Source of the DNA: Procambarus clarkii
Lineage: Eukaryota > Arthropoda > Malacostraca > Decapoda > Cambaridae
DNA: 64,000 nucleotides
Assembly (NCBI RefSeq): GCF_040958095.1
Contig: NC_091216.1
Coordinates: 3,024,149 to 3,088,148 of the forward strand
Direction: 5' to 3'
This document shows positions 20,150 through 32,330 of this stretch, piece by piece (the first letter of the stretch is position 1; every line of letters begins with the position of its first letter). The notes below the pieces were generated by a model, which ran no database searches, was not told the DNA's origin, and saw only the letters and a list, made by a program, of their open reading frames with translations. The translations under genes and the position numbers were made by a program.

Positions 20150-22110
20150 CTGCTGTGTTGCATTGTCTGCGGGTGGGTGTAGGTTTCTGACCACCCACTC
20201 CTGTCCCCTACAGTTCGTTTTCATTGGGTCAGGGGGAGGTAGGATTTACGGCCCTGGCTACGGACATTTATGCGTGTTCCTTTTCCATGTGGGTGTTTTT
20301 TAATTTGGGCACAGTACACGTGCCCAAATTAAAGTGCCCTACTTAGCTCTTCTCGTGCATTACTAGGCAGCGTGTGTGTCATTCTGCCCTGCTGGAGCTG
20401 GTTGCGCTGATCCTGCGGGATGCGGTGTCACTGTTGTCGATTCACGTCTCTTTTTTCGGCTAGTGGAGCTTGCTTCCTCATTGGACTCTGCTTGGCCCCT
20501 GGCTCTTAAGTTTTCATCGCCATTTTGTCCTTGTTGTTTGCGGTGTCTGCGGTGGGGCAGTTTCTGCAAGCGGCGGTTTCTCCTTGTCGTCCGTTATCAG
20601 ACTTGCTGATTCTTCGGAGGTCCAAGGGGGAGGGGTCCACCCGGATGGGGCACTTCTGCTCGCCAGGGTTGGTTCTTTCTTGACTCCCCAGGTTCAGGTT
20701 TCTGGCGCTGCTTGCTCGGTTTTCCAACAGCTCCGCCTCTTTCTGATGCTCAGTTTGGTCTGTTCTGGAGCTGGTTCGGTCTTCTCAAGTCTTCACGTCT
20801 GGTAATTTTGACTCGGGTATATCACCATGTGTTTGGTGATCAGGTAGCTTCTTGATGGTGTCCCACCTGCGTGCTTCATGTCGGCAGCGGTATGGGGTTT
20901 CTTCATGGGTATTCTGCACTTTTTGTTGCTGTGGTCTTGTCCTTTTCTCGTGACAGTTTGGGACCATCATCTTGCCACATACTGTCACCTTTTCTCGAGC
21001 GGTGCTGGCGGAGCCGCTCTGGATTGCTTTCGGCTTTGATGTTCCTTCTGCAGCGTTTTGCGAGCTGTCTCAGGCGTTGTTTCACTTCCGGCCTGCTCAT
21101 GAGCCGTCCTGGTCCTGGACAGGGTGCTCTCTCTCACTCTCTTCCCTTCGGTTTGTTGTGGCCCCTTCAGTTCCAGTTTGTTTCTCTGTGGTTTCTGGTG
21201 ATCGGTTTGTTCGTTGCAGCTGTCTCTTTTTTTCTGGCGAGGTTGGGACTGCTGTTTTTCAGAGGGGTCCCTGGTTTTTTTTTTTTTGCTACTTGTTTGG
21301 TTGGCTGGGGGTGCTTCTTATGTCTGGGTGTGGCTCTCGGTCTTTGCCTGTGTGCCGGGGCCTCCGTAGCCCTGAACCCTGGCTGACCTGTGTTCCCTTT
21401 ATCCCTGTTCCAGGGTTCGGGTCTCCCGGGTCGTCCGTGCGGTCATTTGGTGTTGCCAGTTGTCCTGCCTTCGGGTTCGGGCTAGTGGTTTGCGCCTCCT
21501 GGGTTTGTCCCTTTTTTGTCCTTGTCTTTGGGTAGTTAGCTCCGGGGAGCTGACAGGGCTTCCCTCCCCCCTTCACACCTCCAGCAAACCAGCATTGAAT
21601 GAAAATGAAACACCATTTTCTGGGTGAGACCCAGAGGTTACCCGGCGACCCTCCCTCCCTTCCTCCAGTCGGCAGTTTTTCATGTGTTTTTGATGTCCCC
21701 CCTTCCCCCTCCCGGGGAGGGGGGGAGCTGCGCAGACAGGGACATGGTGACATTGTGCTCGCCTTTGTTTGGAGAGTTCAGTCCACTAGTTCGGCTTTTA
21801 GTCACAATTTCTTATCGAGAATAGGAGTTTGTTTTGGGATGCTTACCTTTCTGGGTGCCTGACATGGTCGATGGCACACACAGAATGCTTCCAACCACGT
21901 GAGGGGGGGGGGGTTCTATGGGCCATTGCTCCTCGTGCCTTTCTGAGGAGGGCCAGGTTCTGGCTCGTGGTACCCGGTAGACCTATGAACTCCTTTCACA
22001 CTGACTGATGCCAAAGTTTAATATTAACAATATCAGCCTGGATAGCTCCGGGAAGCCTCTGGGTCTCACCCAGAAAATGGCGTTTCATTGCATTCAATGC
22101 TGGTTTTTTA
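20150..22110 (+). mobile_element. DIRS-like (tyrosine recombinase) retroelement remnant
   Basis: GC-rich block, unlike its neighbours. A frame at about 20950-21210 reads VTFSRAVLAEPLWIAFGFDV, ALFHFRPAHEPSWSWTGCSL and SLRFVVAPSVPV. This matches the SALAxPLxxxFGIDV, ALFHLRP, PSWSLDxVL and SPRFxVAPS sequence near the N-terminal half of DIRS-type tyrosine recombinases. Nothing else is in a clean frame. 52-bp inverted repeats at 21585-21640 and 22054-22107 (CTGGGTGAGACCCAGAGG and its complement), 410 bases apart, would suit the complex terminal or internal repeats of DIRS elements. RT and methyltransferase regions are not recognised. Confidence 0.55.
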
Positions 22111-23185
22111 CCACCTCACATTTTTATTTAATATTCTTCTATTATGTTTTGCCTGAAGTGCTTTGCGTAATAGTGATTTCATTAGTATGTGTAACTCCTG
22201 TCCCTACATTACAGTAGTACATTAGAGTAATGTAATGTACTACTGTACATTACAGTACTCTAATGTTTGTTGTACACTCATTCTTCTGAAAAAAGATCAT
22301 TAACTTATTATTAATTTACATAAATGATCTCAATTGTTATTGGTAATATAATCAATTTTATTGTATTTTCAGACTGCAAGTGGGGTGTATGGAGAAGCGT
22401 GCTGATGACTAGTCTGTGACGAGGCCGCCATCTGATCTGTGAAGCAGGGTGGATGCCAGCTGACTCCATCTACTGATGGCATATATATTTACAGTGTACT
22501 GTATAAGTGATTACAATTAAATTCACAGCAGTCAGTTACTTGAACTTGGGAAACCATAATTTGTGAAACCAGACAAAAATAATTTAATTGGACAAAATGA
22601 ATTAACATAATATTTGGAAAAGGAAAAATATTATGAAACAGAATGACTGTGGGTAAAACTGACTCATGGATTTCATTTATTTATTTACAGTTTTTATTAA
22701 GTAATTTATATTAATGAATTCTAATTTATGATTTATATTTAATTTTACATTAATTTCTTATATTTGTTTCAATAATGGACTTTACGATGATTAAAGACGA
22801 CTGTATGGGTTTATTCCCACAAGTTGTTTCCTACACAAGCTGGGAGGTTTTATTAATGTAATAGTCTATCAGTCAGAATTATTGACTGGTAGTCATTCAC
22901 TACAATGTTACTAGGTGTTAAGATTACATATGTTAGTAAATAATGGGTAAGCCTTATTTGATAAGAAGGCTTCATTCAGCATTAATGGTGTAGAGTAAGT
23001 GGGTAGCCAGCCAGTCACATGGTCTCCTGTCTTTCAGTAATTCCACATTAATAACTTCACTTATCAGTTCACCTGCCAATGAGATTGCATAGTAATATTT
23101 GTTGCACATAAATTATTATGTTAACATGTATATTATAATATTCTAAAATAGAGTTGAATTATTGCTCACCCTTGGGTTAAATTTT
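22111..23185. other. No gene seen; AT-rich
   Basis: AT-rich DNA with short frames only. A local dyad of ACAGTAGTACATTAGAGTAA type lies at 22205-22270 (TGTAATGTACTACTGTACATTA). Confidence 0.5.
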
Positions 23186-23412
23186 TTTTTAAATTTTGCC
23201 CCGAGGGGCGAGTTTATTGGGCAGCGCCACTCATCTTGTGAGTGAACATACCGCCATAGCAGAATGTACAACACTCCCCAATAGGAAGAAAACCCGCTGG
23301 GTTGTTCATCCTGTCACTGTACCCAGACACAGCTGGGACTTGCTTAACTGTCTCAAGTGAACAGCTCCTTAAACAAGAAGATTAACATTTATCAACCCTT
23401 AAAAAGCTTACG

Positions 23413-24921
23413 TTATCTTGCGGGTGCAAAATGGGGAAATCTTTTAAGAACAGTATCAATATTTGACAAATAGTGTTTTCCTAACTCAAACAATGTGGGG
23501 TTTATTATTCTGCAGTTATTCCTAATGTGTCTCAGGTGTTCACATTCACGTAGATAGTGGTCAAGGCGGTGTCCATCACTCTCACCACAGATTCTGCAAC
23601 TTCGCTGATCAGCTGTTGTTTCCATTCCAAATCTCCAGGGATATTTGTATCCAAGACGGATTCTCGCTATTACTGATTCTCTCCCTTGTCGTCCTCCTCT
23701 TCGGCCATAATGATTGGGATTGCCAGCTGCAACCATGTTGTACCATCGTACAGATTCACTGGTTTGTGCTTCTATCCTCCTTTCTTCAGTTACCTTGTCA
23801 CGGTGATGTTGCCTGATAATACCTCTAATTTGTAGTCGAGTCTTGGGTATGAAGTATTCAATATGGTCTCCTTCAGCAGCCAGCACATCTGCTCGTTCAT
23901 TTCCACATATTCCAACATGGGAGGGGATCCACAGAAACTTGATGACTCTTCCCTGATTGGTAAGTACTCTCACAGCTCTCTTGATTTCAGCGACTATTGC
24001 AAGATTTTCTGCCTGATTTTTACTTAGGCTTTGCAGTGCTGCTTTTGAATCGGTGCAAATCACTGCACCATTAGTGTTCCGTTCAAGAAACCTTAACGCC
24101 ATAACAATGGCAGTTAGCTCTGCTTGCGTTGAAGAGGCATAGTTCTCAATACGTGCTTTTTCTTCATTTCTGCGTTGGAAGGTATTATCCTTGATTACCG
24201 TGTATGCTGCACCAGCCCTGCCATTGATAGGATTAGATGACCCGTCAGTGTAGATTTGATCTAGTTCATCTCCGGCTTCTTTATAAATTTTCTCGAGATA
24301 CTTGTGCCTCATTTCTTGTGGTATGTTGGATTTTTTCATTGCCATTTCATTGATGATGATCTTGCATGAGTCATCCTCCCAGGGAGGTAACCTCTCTACA
24401 GGCAGGAGCTCACGGGCTTTCTCAAGCAGGTGAAGCTCTTCAAGGTAGCAGACTGCTCTGTGATGCCATTTTTTGCTTCTCCTGTTTCCCCCTGAAAGTA
24501 GCACAGAGCTCAGTTTTTTCTTGGCAATATCATTGTAATGGGGATCTCTGGCTATCCTAATTGCAAGCTTAGCATTCAGCTCCTGAATTCTGCTTTTAAC
24601 ACTGGGAAGGGACAACTCCTCTCGTAAATTAGACGTTTTGGCAGTTCTTGGAACTCCAAGAATGATTGTCATGGCTTCATTTTGAATGCTTTCAAGCCTT
24701 TTCATATCGCTTTGGGAGTAGGTGCACAGTACTGGTGCGGCATAGTCTATGACGGAGCGCACATAGGCTGTGTACATCATTTTAAGCACGGCAATAGAGG
24801 CTCCATGTCCATTCCAGGTCATAGCTTTCAGTGCCCTGAGTCGACTTTTGCATGTTCCTATGAGTTGATTGAGCTCCTCTTTCTTTTCCTTGTTAGAGCC
24901 GACAGTGGTCAACCCATTCAA
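23413..24921 (-). pseudogene. LINE ORF2 C-terminal half: RT thumb, RNase H, zinc finger
   Basis: 502 codons without interruption. Residues 1-100 hold the thumb (AMTWNGHGASIAVLKMMYTA, YVRSVIDYAAPVL, NEAMTIILGVPRT). The RNase H domain has all catalytic positions: YTDGSSN (Asp), SSTQAELTAIVMAL (Glu), ICTDSKAALQSL (Asp) and LWIPSHVGICGNERADVLAA (His, Asp). It ends with CRICGESDGHRLDHYLREC, the Cys-His cluster found after RNase H in such LINEs. The start shown is just the first Met in frame; the protein is the tail of a longer ORF2 broken upstream. RNase H would remove the RNA template strand during second-strand synthesis. Confidence 0.85.
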
Positions 24922-25661
24922 GTGTTACACCATTAATTTGCAGTTCTTCATTTGCTCTCCGCTTGTGATGGGAGTATGCCTTCGTCTTGTTTGTGGAGAG
25001 AGTGAAACCGAGCTCAATACATTTCCTTCCGAGGAGTTCAATGGACTGTTCAATTTTTCCCAAGGTGGGAGCTTGTATTAGGACATCTGCATATCCCACT
25101 TGTTGTGTTCCTTCCGGAAAATCAATATTTGCAATGGCGTTCATAAGTACATTGAATAGTGTAGGGCTTAAGACTCCGCCTTGGGGGGGTCCCGAGTTCC
25201 ATATTCATTGTTCCGGAGACTGCTCCATTGAAGCAAACCTTGGCTTTCCTTCCTGTGAGGTAGTCTTCAACCCATTTCATGAGTCTTCCCTTGACACCCA
25301 TGCATGCAAGCTCGTCCAGGATCGCAATCCCCTGTGCTTTGTCGAAGGCTCCTTTGATGTCAACAAATACAGAGTACCTAGCCGTGTCATTAGCCAAGTA
25401 ATTAACTATACAATTTGCTGTGCTCCGTTCTTTAACAAATCCATTGACCCCCTCCCCTAACCTGCCTATTTTGTGCAACAGTCGGTTTAGGATGATCCTT
25501 TCAAGCATCTTGCAAGTGCATGACACGAGGCTGATTGGTCTGTAATTACCAGGGTCATTAGGCTTCGGTATGGGAATAATTATTGCGTGTTTCCATTGTG
25601 TGGGCAACACTCCACTTAGGAATGACTTGTTAAACAGGTGGAGTAGTGGATTCCCAGACAC
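24893..25661 (-). pseudogene. LINE ORF2 reverse transcriptase core (frameshifted)
   Basis: Frame 25661-25122 covers fingers and palm up to ELGTPP, where an extra C in a C-run converts GTPQGGVLSPTLF into GTPPRRSLKPYTI. A second frame (25144-24893) resumes as MNAIANIDFPEGTQQVGYAD, with YADV for the catalytic YADD, and ends EWVDHCRL before the next shift. The loss of the second Asp in motif C would by itself abolish polymerase activity. Confidence 0.82.
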
Positions 25662-26250
25662 TTCACACAGTGCATTGAGTATGTCGTAGGTGAAGCCATC
25701 TTCACCAGGTGCTGTACTTTTACCCTTTTTTCATAGCGCCCCTTACTTCTTGGGCTGTGATTGGTTCCCCATATTCGTCATCACTAGACAGTGCTCTTGT
25801 TATCCTAATTCTTCTGTCATAATGTCGCAAAGACCCTGGGGGTCTTTGTGAGCCGCAGGCCGGGCTCTGCCACCCTTAGCTATCTTAATTTTTGCCCACA
25901 CTTGTCTTGCAGATGTTTCCCGTCCAATAGAGATAGTGAACTCAAGCCATTGTCTTTCCCGCTCTTTAATCTTCTCTTCCCTGGCTACTTGACACACAGT
26001 TTTAAACAACTCTTGGTTACTTTCAGTGGGATGTCTCCGGTACTCTCTACTCATGTCTCGCACATTTGCGTTAAGCATCTTTATGTAATCATTCTCATAC
26101 CATTTTATTTTCTTCCTCTGAGGGTTACTTCGCCCAGGTGTACAGCGCGGAACTCTTAGACAGCTCTCAATTTGATGATTAAGGTCATCAACAAATGTGT
26201 CAATGTCTTCTGGGATTTGGTATTCCGTGAACCAGTCACTCATCCTGTTT

Positions 26251-27260
26251 ATGAAGTGCGGCCTCTTATCTGGTCCTTGGGTTTTATTGGGTACCTACCC
26301 TTGGGTTTTATTGTTTATATATATGGCATAACCATAACAGTAAAATTACACAATGAAATAAAAGCTCTACGAATCATTCAGTACTAGTATATTGTACGGA
26401 TATAATGCTGTCGGCTTGTGCTGTGTTGATAATAACTTGTATGGTACAAATAATCAAGATGGCAACACGACACGTTTGAACTGCCCATGGTTAAAATAGC
26501 TACTTCTCTCTCCCTCCTGCAGCGGCTGTTCTCCAGATGCGTTTTATCAAGACGTGGAAAGAGGGTTTGTATTCTATTATAGCACAGATAATTAAGTTGG
26601 TCCAAGAGAAATGTTTCATAATGTTTACAGTCCAGAAACTAATGTTTAAGTAGAATTACCAATATTATTAGCTGGTGAATTTAACGGCTACATGGCAATA
26701 ATTCCCCATTTTCTTCCGAGAAAAATTCTACTGAGCATCCTTTTCTATGAATAATTGAAGCACTATTTCTAAGGTTAATTTGCAAGTACAAAACGGCAGC
26801 AATATTAACTGCATATTGTATTGAAAGTTTGTAAATGGTGTCTTGTTTTTTTTGACTGACAACTATCAAGAAATAAAGTGCCCAATAATTCTATCTTTAT
26901 TTTCAACCCTGATTATTTTAATGATTTGATAGCATATCATTATTCAATAATAATAAACACTGACAATTTTATTTTCATATAAATACAGTATTACTTATCA
27001 CTGGCCACTCCTACTTTTCCAGAAATATAAACTTAATTGTCTGGCGATATAAATTTTGAATAAGTGATACATATAAATATATTGGTGTAGCAAGTCTACA
27101 GAGTAGGATAAAACATCTATCCAGAGACAAGCCACAGTTATCCAACTGGGACTTTCAACCTCTCCTTTAGCATCACTTGAGTCTGGAGGTATTAGATGAT
27201 CAATGTGTCGGTAATATAAATTGCAAACCACATTTAAACATGGAAATAACATTTCTTATA
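26251..27260. other. No gene seen; AT-rich
   Basis: AT-rich sequence between a truncated LINE and the left end of the Tigger element. A doubled CTTGGGTTTTATTG lies at 26277-26312. No frame above about 75 codons and no recognisable protein. Confidence 0.5.
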
Positions 27261-27704
27261 CAATGGTACCTCGGTTTACGAATGCCCCTCTTTACAAACT
27301 TTTCGGGTTACGAGCACGAATTCTTTGAAAAATTTGAATCGGGTTACGAACTTTACCTCTGGAAACAAGTTGATATGCTTGTGGCCGACGTAGCTCGTGG
27401 TGACACGGCGATCCTCCTCAGTTTACCAGTGCCTCCCGCTTGGCGACTATTGCGCCTGAATTCTTTGCAAGGATTTAGTTTTTTTTTTTTTTTTTTGGAT
27501 TTTTGGCTATTTAAGTCTGCCTTTGATATTCCAAATAGACATGTTATCCTGAGTGAGCTTGCAAGAATGAATATTGGTGGTCGGCTTCTTTGTTGGATCA
27601 GGGGTTACTTATCCAACAGGAAGTCATCTGTATTTTTCCAGGGGCATTTCCAGGGGCATTTTTCCAGGGGCAAGAGACTGAACTAGGTACCCCGCAGGGT
27701 TTGA

Positions 27705-28743
27705 TTGTTGCCGCCAAAGGCGGCTAATGTATTGTGCACCCCATACTCATCCTGTGAGCGGTAGCGCAAAAGCATTACAGAGGGCACAAAAGGTCTTTAT
27801 CAGACCTCATCTTAGATTATTACATAAACAATTTCTTCTATCCTTCACACCTTATAGTTACAATGTCAGCTAGTTACAGAGAAAGTGCTATTACAAGAGC
27901 TACATATTTACAGTAAGTCATCATACATTAATGGTAGGTCTTATCGCTAATACATAATAGTTTGGCAAATGGGGATATTACAGAGTCATAGGGGAGCTTC
28001 TGTTTATTATTAGTCCTCACAATACACTACTTGTTTCTGAATCTCATATGTCGTTCATCTACTGGAAGCGAAATGTGGGTACAGTGCAAGGATTTCAGGT
28101 ACTTTATCCATGGTAATAAGATAGGTTGCCATATCATACAGAGTGAGCTTAGATTTATCTCTAAATGGCTCAATTTTACTACAATCCAAGATATAGTGTT
28201 CGAGTGTGTGTCCCTGTCTATGTCCACACACTTTACACTTTACTTCACCTAGATCCCTATACAAGCCGAACTGCCAGAGATACTTGTAGCCAAGTCTTAT
28301 TCGAGCTGTGACAACATCTGTTAGTCTACTGACTTTGTTACTTGCCCCATACACATGTTTTACTTCACACATTTCATTGTGATGAACAATGGACCTGCTA
28401 GTTCCAGTTTGCACTGTTCTACTTTCTTCAAATCCATCCAGGAGTTCTCGTCTAATGACACTTTTAAGGGACCTATTTGATAACTCAAGATTCCGTTCGA
28501 TACTGTCTTTATTTACTGCAGCCTTAGCAAGGGCGTCAACTTTGTCATGTTCCTGCATGCCAATGTGAGAAGGAATCCACAACATTTTTATATTTACCCT
28601 CTTGTTAAGTATTCTTATATATCTACGTCTAGCTTCCAAGACAAGCACGTTATTACTTGATTGCAAACTGTTTATTGCTCGTAGTGAGGAAAGGGAGTCA
28701 GAAATAATTAAGCTGTCTACTTCAGTGTTGTCAATAATTTCGA
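27705..28743 (-). mobile_element. Second RNase-H LINE fragment nested in the first
   Basis: Minus-strand sequence of the same family as its host. From 28743 it reads DNTEVDSLIISDSLSSLRAI, then a 203-codon frame (28666-28055) with LWIPSHIGMQEHDKVDALAK, TARIRLGYKYLWQFGL and CKVCGHRQGHTLEHYILDC. The 3' UTR (27705-28050) has the family end GATGAGTATGGGGTGCACAA on the minus strand. It splits the host LINE between GTPQG and GGVLSP, with GGGT at both junctions (27702-27705 region and 28744 region) as a probable short target duplication. 5'-truncated inside RNase H. Confidence 0.85.
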
Positions 28744-30561
28744 GTGGGTGGTGTCCTCAGTCCTACCTTATTTAATATCTTAATAAACACGCTGTTAAAC
28801 TCTATACCGAGCAAACCCAACGTCCACATCATTAGCTATGCTGATGATATAATGATACACACCACTGGATATGCTAACACGCAGAACACTCTTAACTCTG
28901 TATTAGACTCATGTCAGGACCTAGGTTTAATTATCTCGGCAGAGAAAACAAAGATACTAAATCGGCGCCCACCCAGGCAGGGAGGAGCTGTTCGCAAGAT
29001 GCAACTGTCTGATGGCTCCCAGCTTGACTATGTAAACAGAGTCAAATACCTTGGCCTTGAGGTGCCACTGTATGGTCCTGTTGTATTCAGACTCTGTCGT
29101 CAGTATAAAGAGAGGCTCCGAGCTCTCAAGGCTGTTGCAGGTTATCACTCAGGCTATGGTGCCAATGTCAGAATTGTCAAAATGATGTACCTTGCATACA
29201 TCAGATCTTTAGTGGATTATGCTGCAACTCTCCTTGTTTTGATGCCTGAAAGAAAGATTGGAGGGCTTGAAAAATTGCAGAACGAAGCCTTGAGGATAAT
29301 TCTTGAGTGCCCTCGTACCACAAAGATACTTAATATGAGAAAGGAACTTAATATTCTGAGCGTTGTTGATCGTGTTACTGAAATTAACTGTCAAATTTGT
29401 ATAAAAATGCTTAGGCTAACTCATCCTAATCCTTGCACAGAAGCCCTCCAGAATTTCTTTATTGAAGATCAGCATTGTTCCAAATGGATAACAAAAACTG
29501 GAACTCAACTCGGAATGTATCAGGTTCATGATTTGTACCAAGAGAAACAACAACGGCACTTTCCTGCACCGTGGGAGGTTACACCCTTTCCAGTTTTAAT
29601 CCCTCCCTTTCCACCCAAGAAGCAAATTAGAGATCAGCTCAAGCTTCGTCTTGAGGCAAAGCTCAACGCCTTAAGCCATATTGATGCTCTGTCCACAGAG
29701 CATTCTCTCTCTCAAATGATATACACTGATGGTTCCCTACACCGCACCACGGGTGCAGCTGGAAGTGCAGTTGTTCTGACAATGGGCGATGGCCTATACT
29801 GTGAGTGGGGAGTCCGTATAAACAACTGGGCCTCTACCCTTCAGACTGCACTATTTGCCTTGATCCTTGCACTGAAATGTGTACAAGTCTCCAAACTTGA
29901 TACATTAATTGTAAGTGACTCCTTATCATCCTTAAATGCTCTCAACTCTTTAAGACATAACTGTAACATGCTCGTGTCCAAAGCTAGACACAAATACAAC
30001 AAAATTATTAAGGATGGTAACAGAGTCCATTTCATGTGGTCTCCATCTTATGTTGGCCTCCGAATGCATGATAGAGCTGATAAGTTAGCCAAAGAATCTG
30101 CCTTTAAAGGAGCCGTTGAGTGTAACCTTGGATTGTCAATGAGCAATCTGAGAGCTGCAGTATACCGAGAACTTCAACAAGATCTTGTAGATCTGAAGCA
30201 AAGTGAAATTGACACCAGTAATTCCATCTATCATCATACTATCATGCAAGAGGAGCCACACATTTATGGATCATCTAATAAAATCAGCAGACTTCTAGAT
30301 GTTACTACTGCTCGGCTTAGACTCGGTTACAAGTATCTCTGGGAATTCTCATTATCTGCTGATGTAGACCTGAATAAATGTAAACTGTGTCAACAAAATT
30401 ATTCGCACACCCTCCGTCACTATGTGATGGAGTGCGAAAAGATACGTGAATTTAGAGAGAATTCTATAACCAATGTTCCAGCGATGTGTAAATATTTCAT
30501 TCAAAATGATCTGCTACTAGAAATTTTAGCCAAATATCCCCAGTTTGCTAACTGTAGGTAG
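28744..30561 (+). pseudogene. LINE ORF2: RT C-terminus, RNase H, zinc finger (605 codons open)
   Basis: An uninterrupted frame from GGVLSPTLFNILINTLLNSI (motif B) and HIISYADDIMIHTTGYA (intact YADD, motif C), through the thumb (NEALRIILECPRTTKILNM) and RNase H (MIYTDGSLHRTTGAAGSAVV; LIVSDSLSSLNALNS; RADKLAKESA), to CKLCQQNYSHTLRHYVMEC. Two RNase H residues are changed: the Glu helix reads STLQTALFALIL (Glu to Ala) and the His motif reads SPSYVGL (SH to SY). The open length therefore overstates function. The first Met is not the native start: the frame joins codons at 27495-27702 across the inserted LINE. Confidence 0.85.
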
Positions 30562-30905
30562 TAACTAAGTGATTGTAACCTATCCACCGCTGCCCACTGG
30601 ATGGGGGCGGTGTGCAAGACAAACATATAAATTGTGACACTAGCTCTCCACATATGTCAGTTGCTTAATTTAGAACCTGTACTTGAGGTCGATCTCGAAC
30701 CCATTGTTGATGTGACGACTTATATTGAATTTTGTAACTAGCTCATCAAGATTGTAACTTGCTTAGCTAAATGAATTATGGGGTTCAGTCCCTGAGCCCA
30801 TTATGTGCCTCTGTAACCCTTTCCACTACCGCCCACAAGATGGGTATGGGGTGCATAATAAATGAACTAAACTAACTGAACATAAAAGTTATTATATATC
30901 GTGCC

Positions 30906-32330
30906 ATGGGTCCCAAGAAAGCCAGTGGTAAGGTTCAAGGCAAGAAAACACATGTAAGAATGACCATAGAGCAAAAACAAGAGATCATTCGTAAACATGA
31001 AAATGGTACTTGCGTTGTTGAACTAGCTATGCAGTACAAGAAGCCCATGTCAACGATATGCAATGTACTTGCCAAGAAAAAAGACATTTTGAGTGATAAA
31101 GTGGCAAAAGGCATATCAACAATCACGAAACAAAGAACACAAATACTTGAGGATGTGGAAAAGTTATTAATTTGGATACACAACAAGGAGTTAACAGGTG
31201 ATAGCGTTTCAGAGGCTATCATTTGGGAGAAAGCCAGGGTATTGCACGAAGACCTTGTAAAGAAAATCCCTGGAACGAGTGCAGATTCGAAAGACTAAGG
31301 TAAGCAGGGGGATGGTTTGAAAGATTTAGAAAAATAAGTGGTATTCATAGTGTTGTGAGGCATGGGAAGGTTACCAGCTCAGACTAACCAGCGGCTGAAA
31401 GATTTAATGAAGAATTTAAAGATTTTGTAGAGAGTGAAGAATACCTACTGCAACAAGTGTTTAATTGCGATGAAACAGGACTATTCTGGAAAAGATTGCC
31501 CAAGAGGACATACATTACCCAGGAGGAGAAGTCATTACCGGACACAAGCCTATGAAAGATAGGTTTACTCTTGTGCTGTGTGGAAATGTGAGTGGCGATT
31601 TAAAAATTAAACCCTTGCTTGTGTATCATTCTAAAAATCCAAGGGTTTTCAAAAAACATAATGTGCAGAAAAGCCAAATGCGTATGATGTGGAGGGCTAA
31701 TAGTAAGGCATGGGTAACTAGGCTATTTTTTACGGAGTGAGTAAATGAGGTGATGTGCCCTGCCATACAAAAATATATGCAGGAGAAAAGTTTGCCACTC
31801 AAGGCCCTGCTTCTCCTCGACAATGCTCCTGCTAATCCTCCAGGCTTGGATGATGTATTGTTGGACAAATTTAACTTTGTCACAATAAAGTTCCTTCCTC
31901 CTAACAACACCACTCCTCTAATTCAGCCATGGACCAGAAAATCATAGCGAATTTTAAAAAACTTTATGAAAGGGCACTTTTCCGGAAATGTTTTGACGTA
32001 ACTGATGCCACAAACCTTACCCTCAAAGAGTTCTGGAAAAATCATTTTAAAATTTGTAATGCTTTAAAGCTCGTTGACAAAGCCTAGCAAGAAGTGACTC
32101 AAAGAACCCTGATCTCTGGCTGGAGAAAATTGTGGCCTGAATGTGTTTCAGAACTAGACTTTGAGGAAGGGGGGGGGGTTGGAACCTGTAAATGAAGTGC
32201 CTATTGCTGAGGAAATTGTTACTCTGGGCCAGAAAATGGGCTTGGAGTTGGATGGTGCTGATGTGGATGAACACTGAAGAACTGACCACCGAAGAACTCC
32301 AAGGCCTTTAAAAGGAGCAACAGCAACGAG
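30906..32330 (+). pseudogene. Tigger/pogo transposase (broken)
   Basis: Starts MGPKKASGKVQGKKTHVRMT, with a HTH (EQKQEIIRKHENGTCVVELA) in frame to 31296. After a frameshift: WFERFRKISGIHSVVRHGKV, an in-frame TAA, then EEYLLQQVFNCDETGLFWKR (first catalytic Asp in CDETG). Next MKDRFTLVLCGNVSGDLKIK, VFKKHNVQKSQMRMMWRANS and SLPLKALLLLDNAPANPPGL (second Asp, LDNAPA). The expected TPLIQPMDQ third-Asp motif is TPLIQPWTRKS, shifted and lost. The tail (KKLYERALFRKCFDVTDATN in pieces) continues to about 32330. CENP-B-type DNA binding plus DDE nuclease is the family architecture; this copy is inactive. Confidence 0.88.

Larger units (their letters stand above)
23190..26250 (-). mobile_element. RNase-H-bearing LINE (I/Jockey superfamily), 5'-truncated
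   Basis: Minus-strand blocks in order: linker WYENDYIKMLNANVRDMSRE (26100), STAPGEDGFTYDILNAL (25720), RT NYRPISLVSCTCKMLERIIL, NGFVKERSTANCIVNYLAND and YSVFVDIKGAFDKAQGIAIL (motif A), motif B shifted out of frame at about 25190, motif C YADV, then a 502-codon frame with thumb and RNase H. The endonuclease is missing. The 3' UTR ends near 23190 (sense CTGCCCAATAAACTCGCCCC...AAAATTTAAA). At least three indels: an A-run at about 25730, an extra C in a C6 run at about 25187, and one before 24921. Confidence 0.85.
27480..30880 (+). mobile_element. RNase-H LINE (I/Jockey superfamily) nested in Tigger
   Basis: RT frame begins at about 27495 (KSAFDIPNRHVILSELARMN, motif A region; GGRLLCWIRGYLSNRKSSVF), reaches ELGTPQG at 27702, is interrupted by a second LINE, and resumes exactly at GGVLSPTLFNILINTLLNSI (28744). 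5'-truncated next to an 18-base T-run (27479-27496). The 3' UTR ends TATGGGGTGCATAATAAATG at 30846-30865, with ACTAAACTAACT following. Confidence 0.85.

Noticed and set aside
23413-24921. Host ribonuclease H gene
   Set aside because: The domain is preceded by RT thumb and followed by the LINE Cys-His cluster, with RT motifs just upstream.
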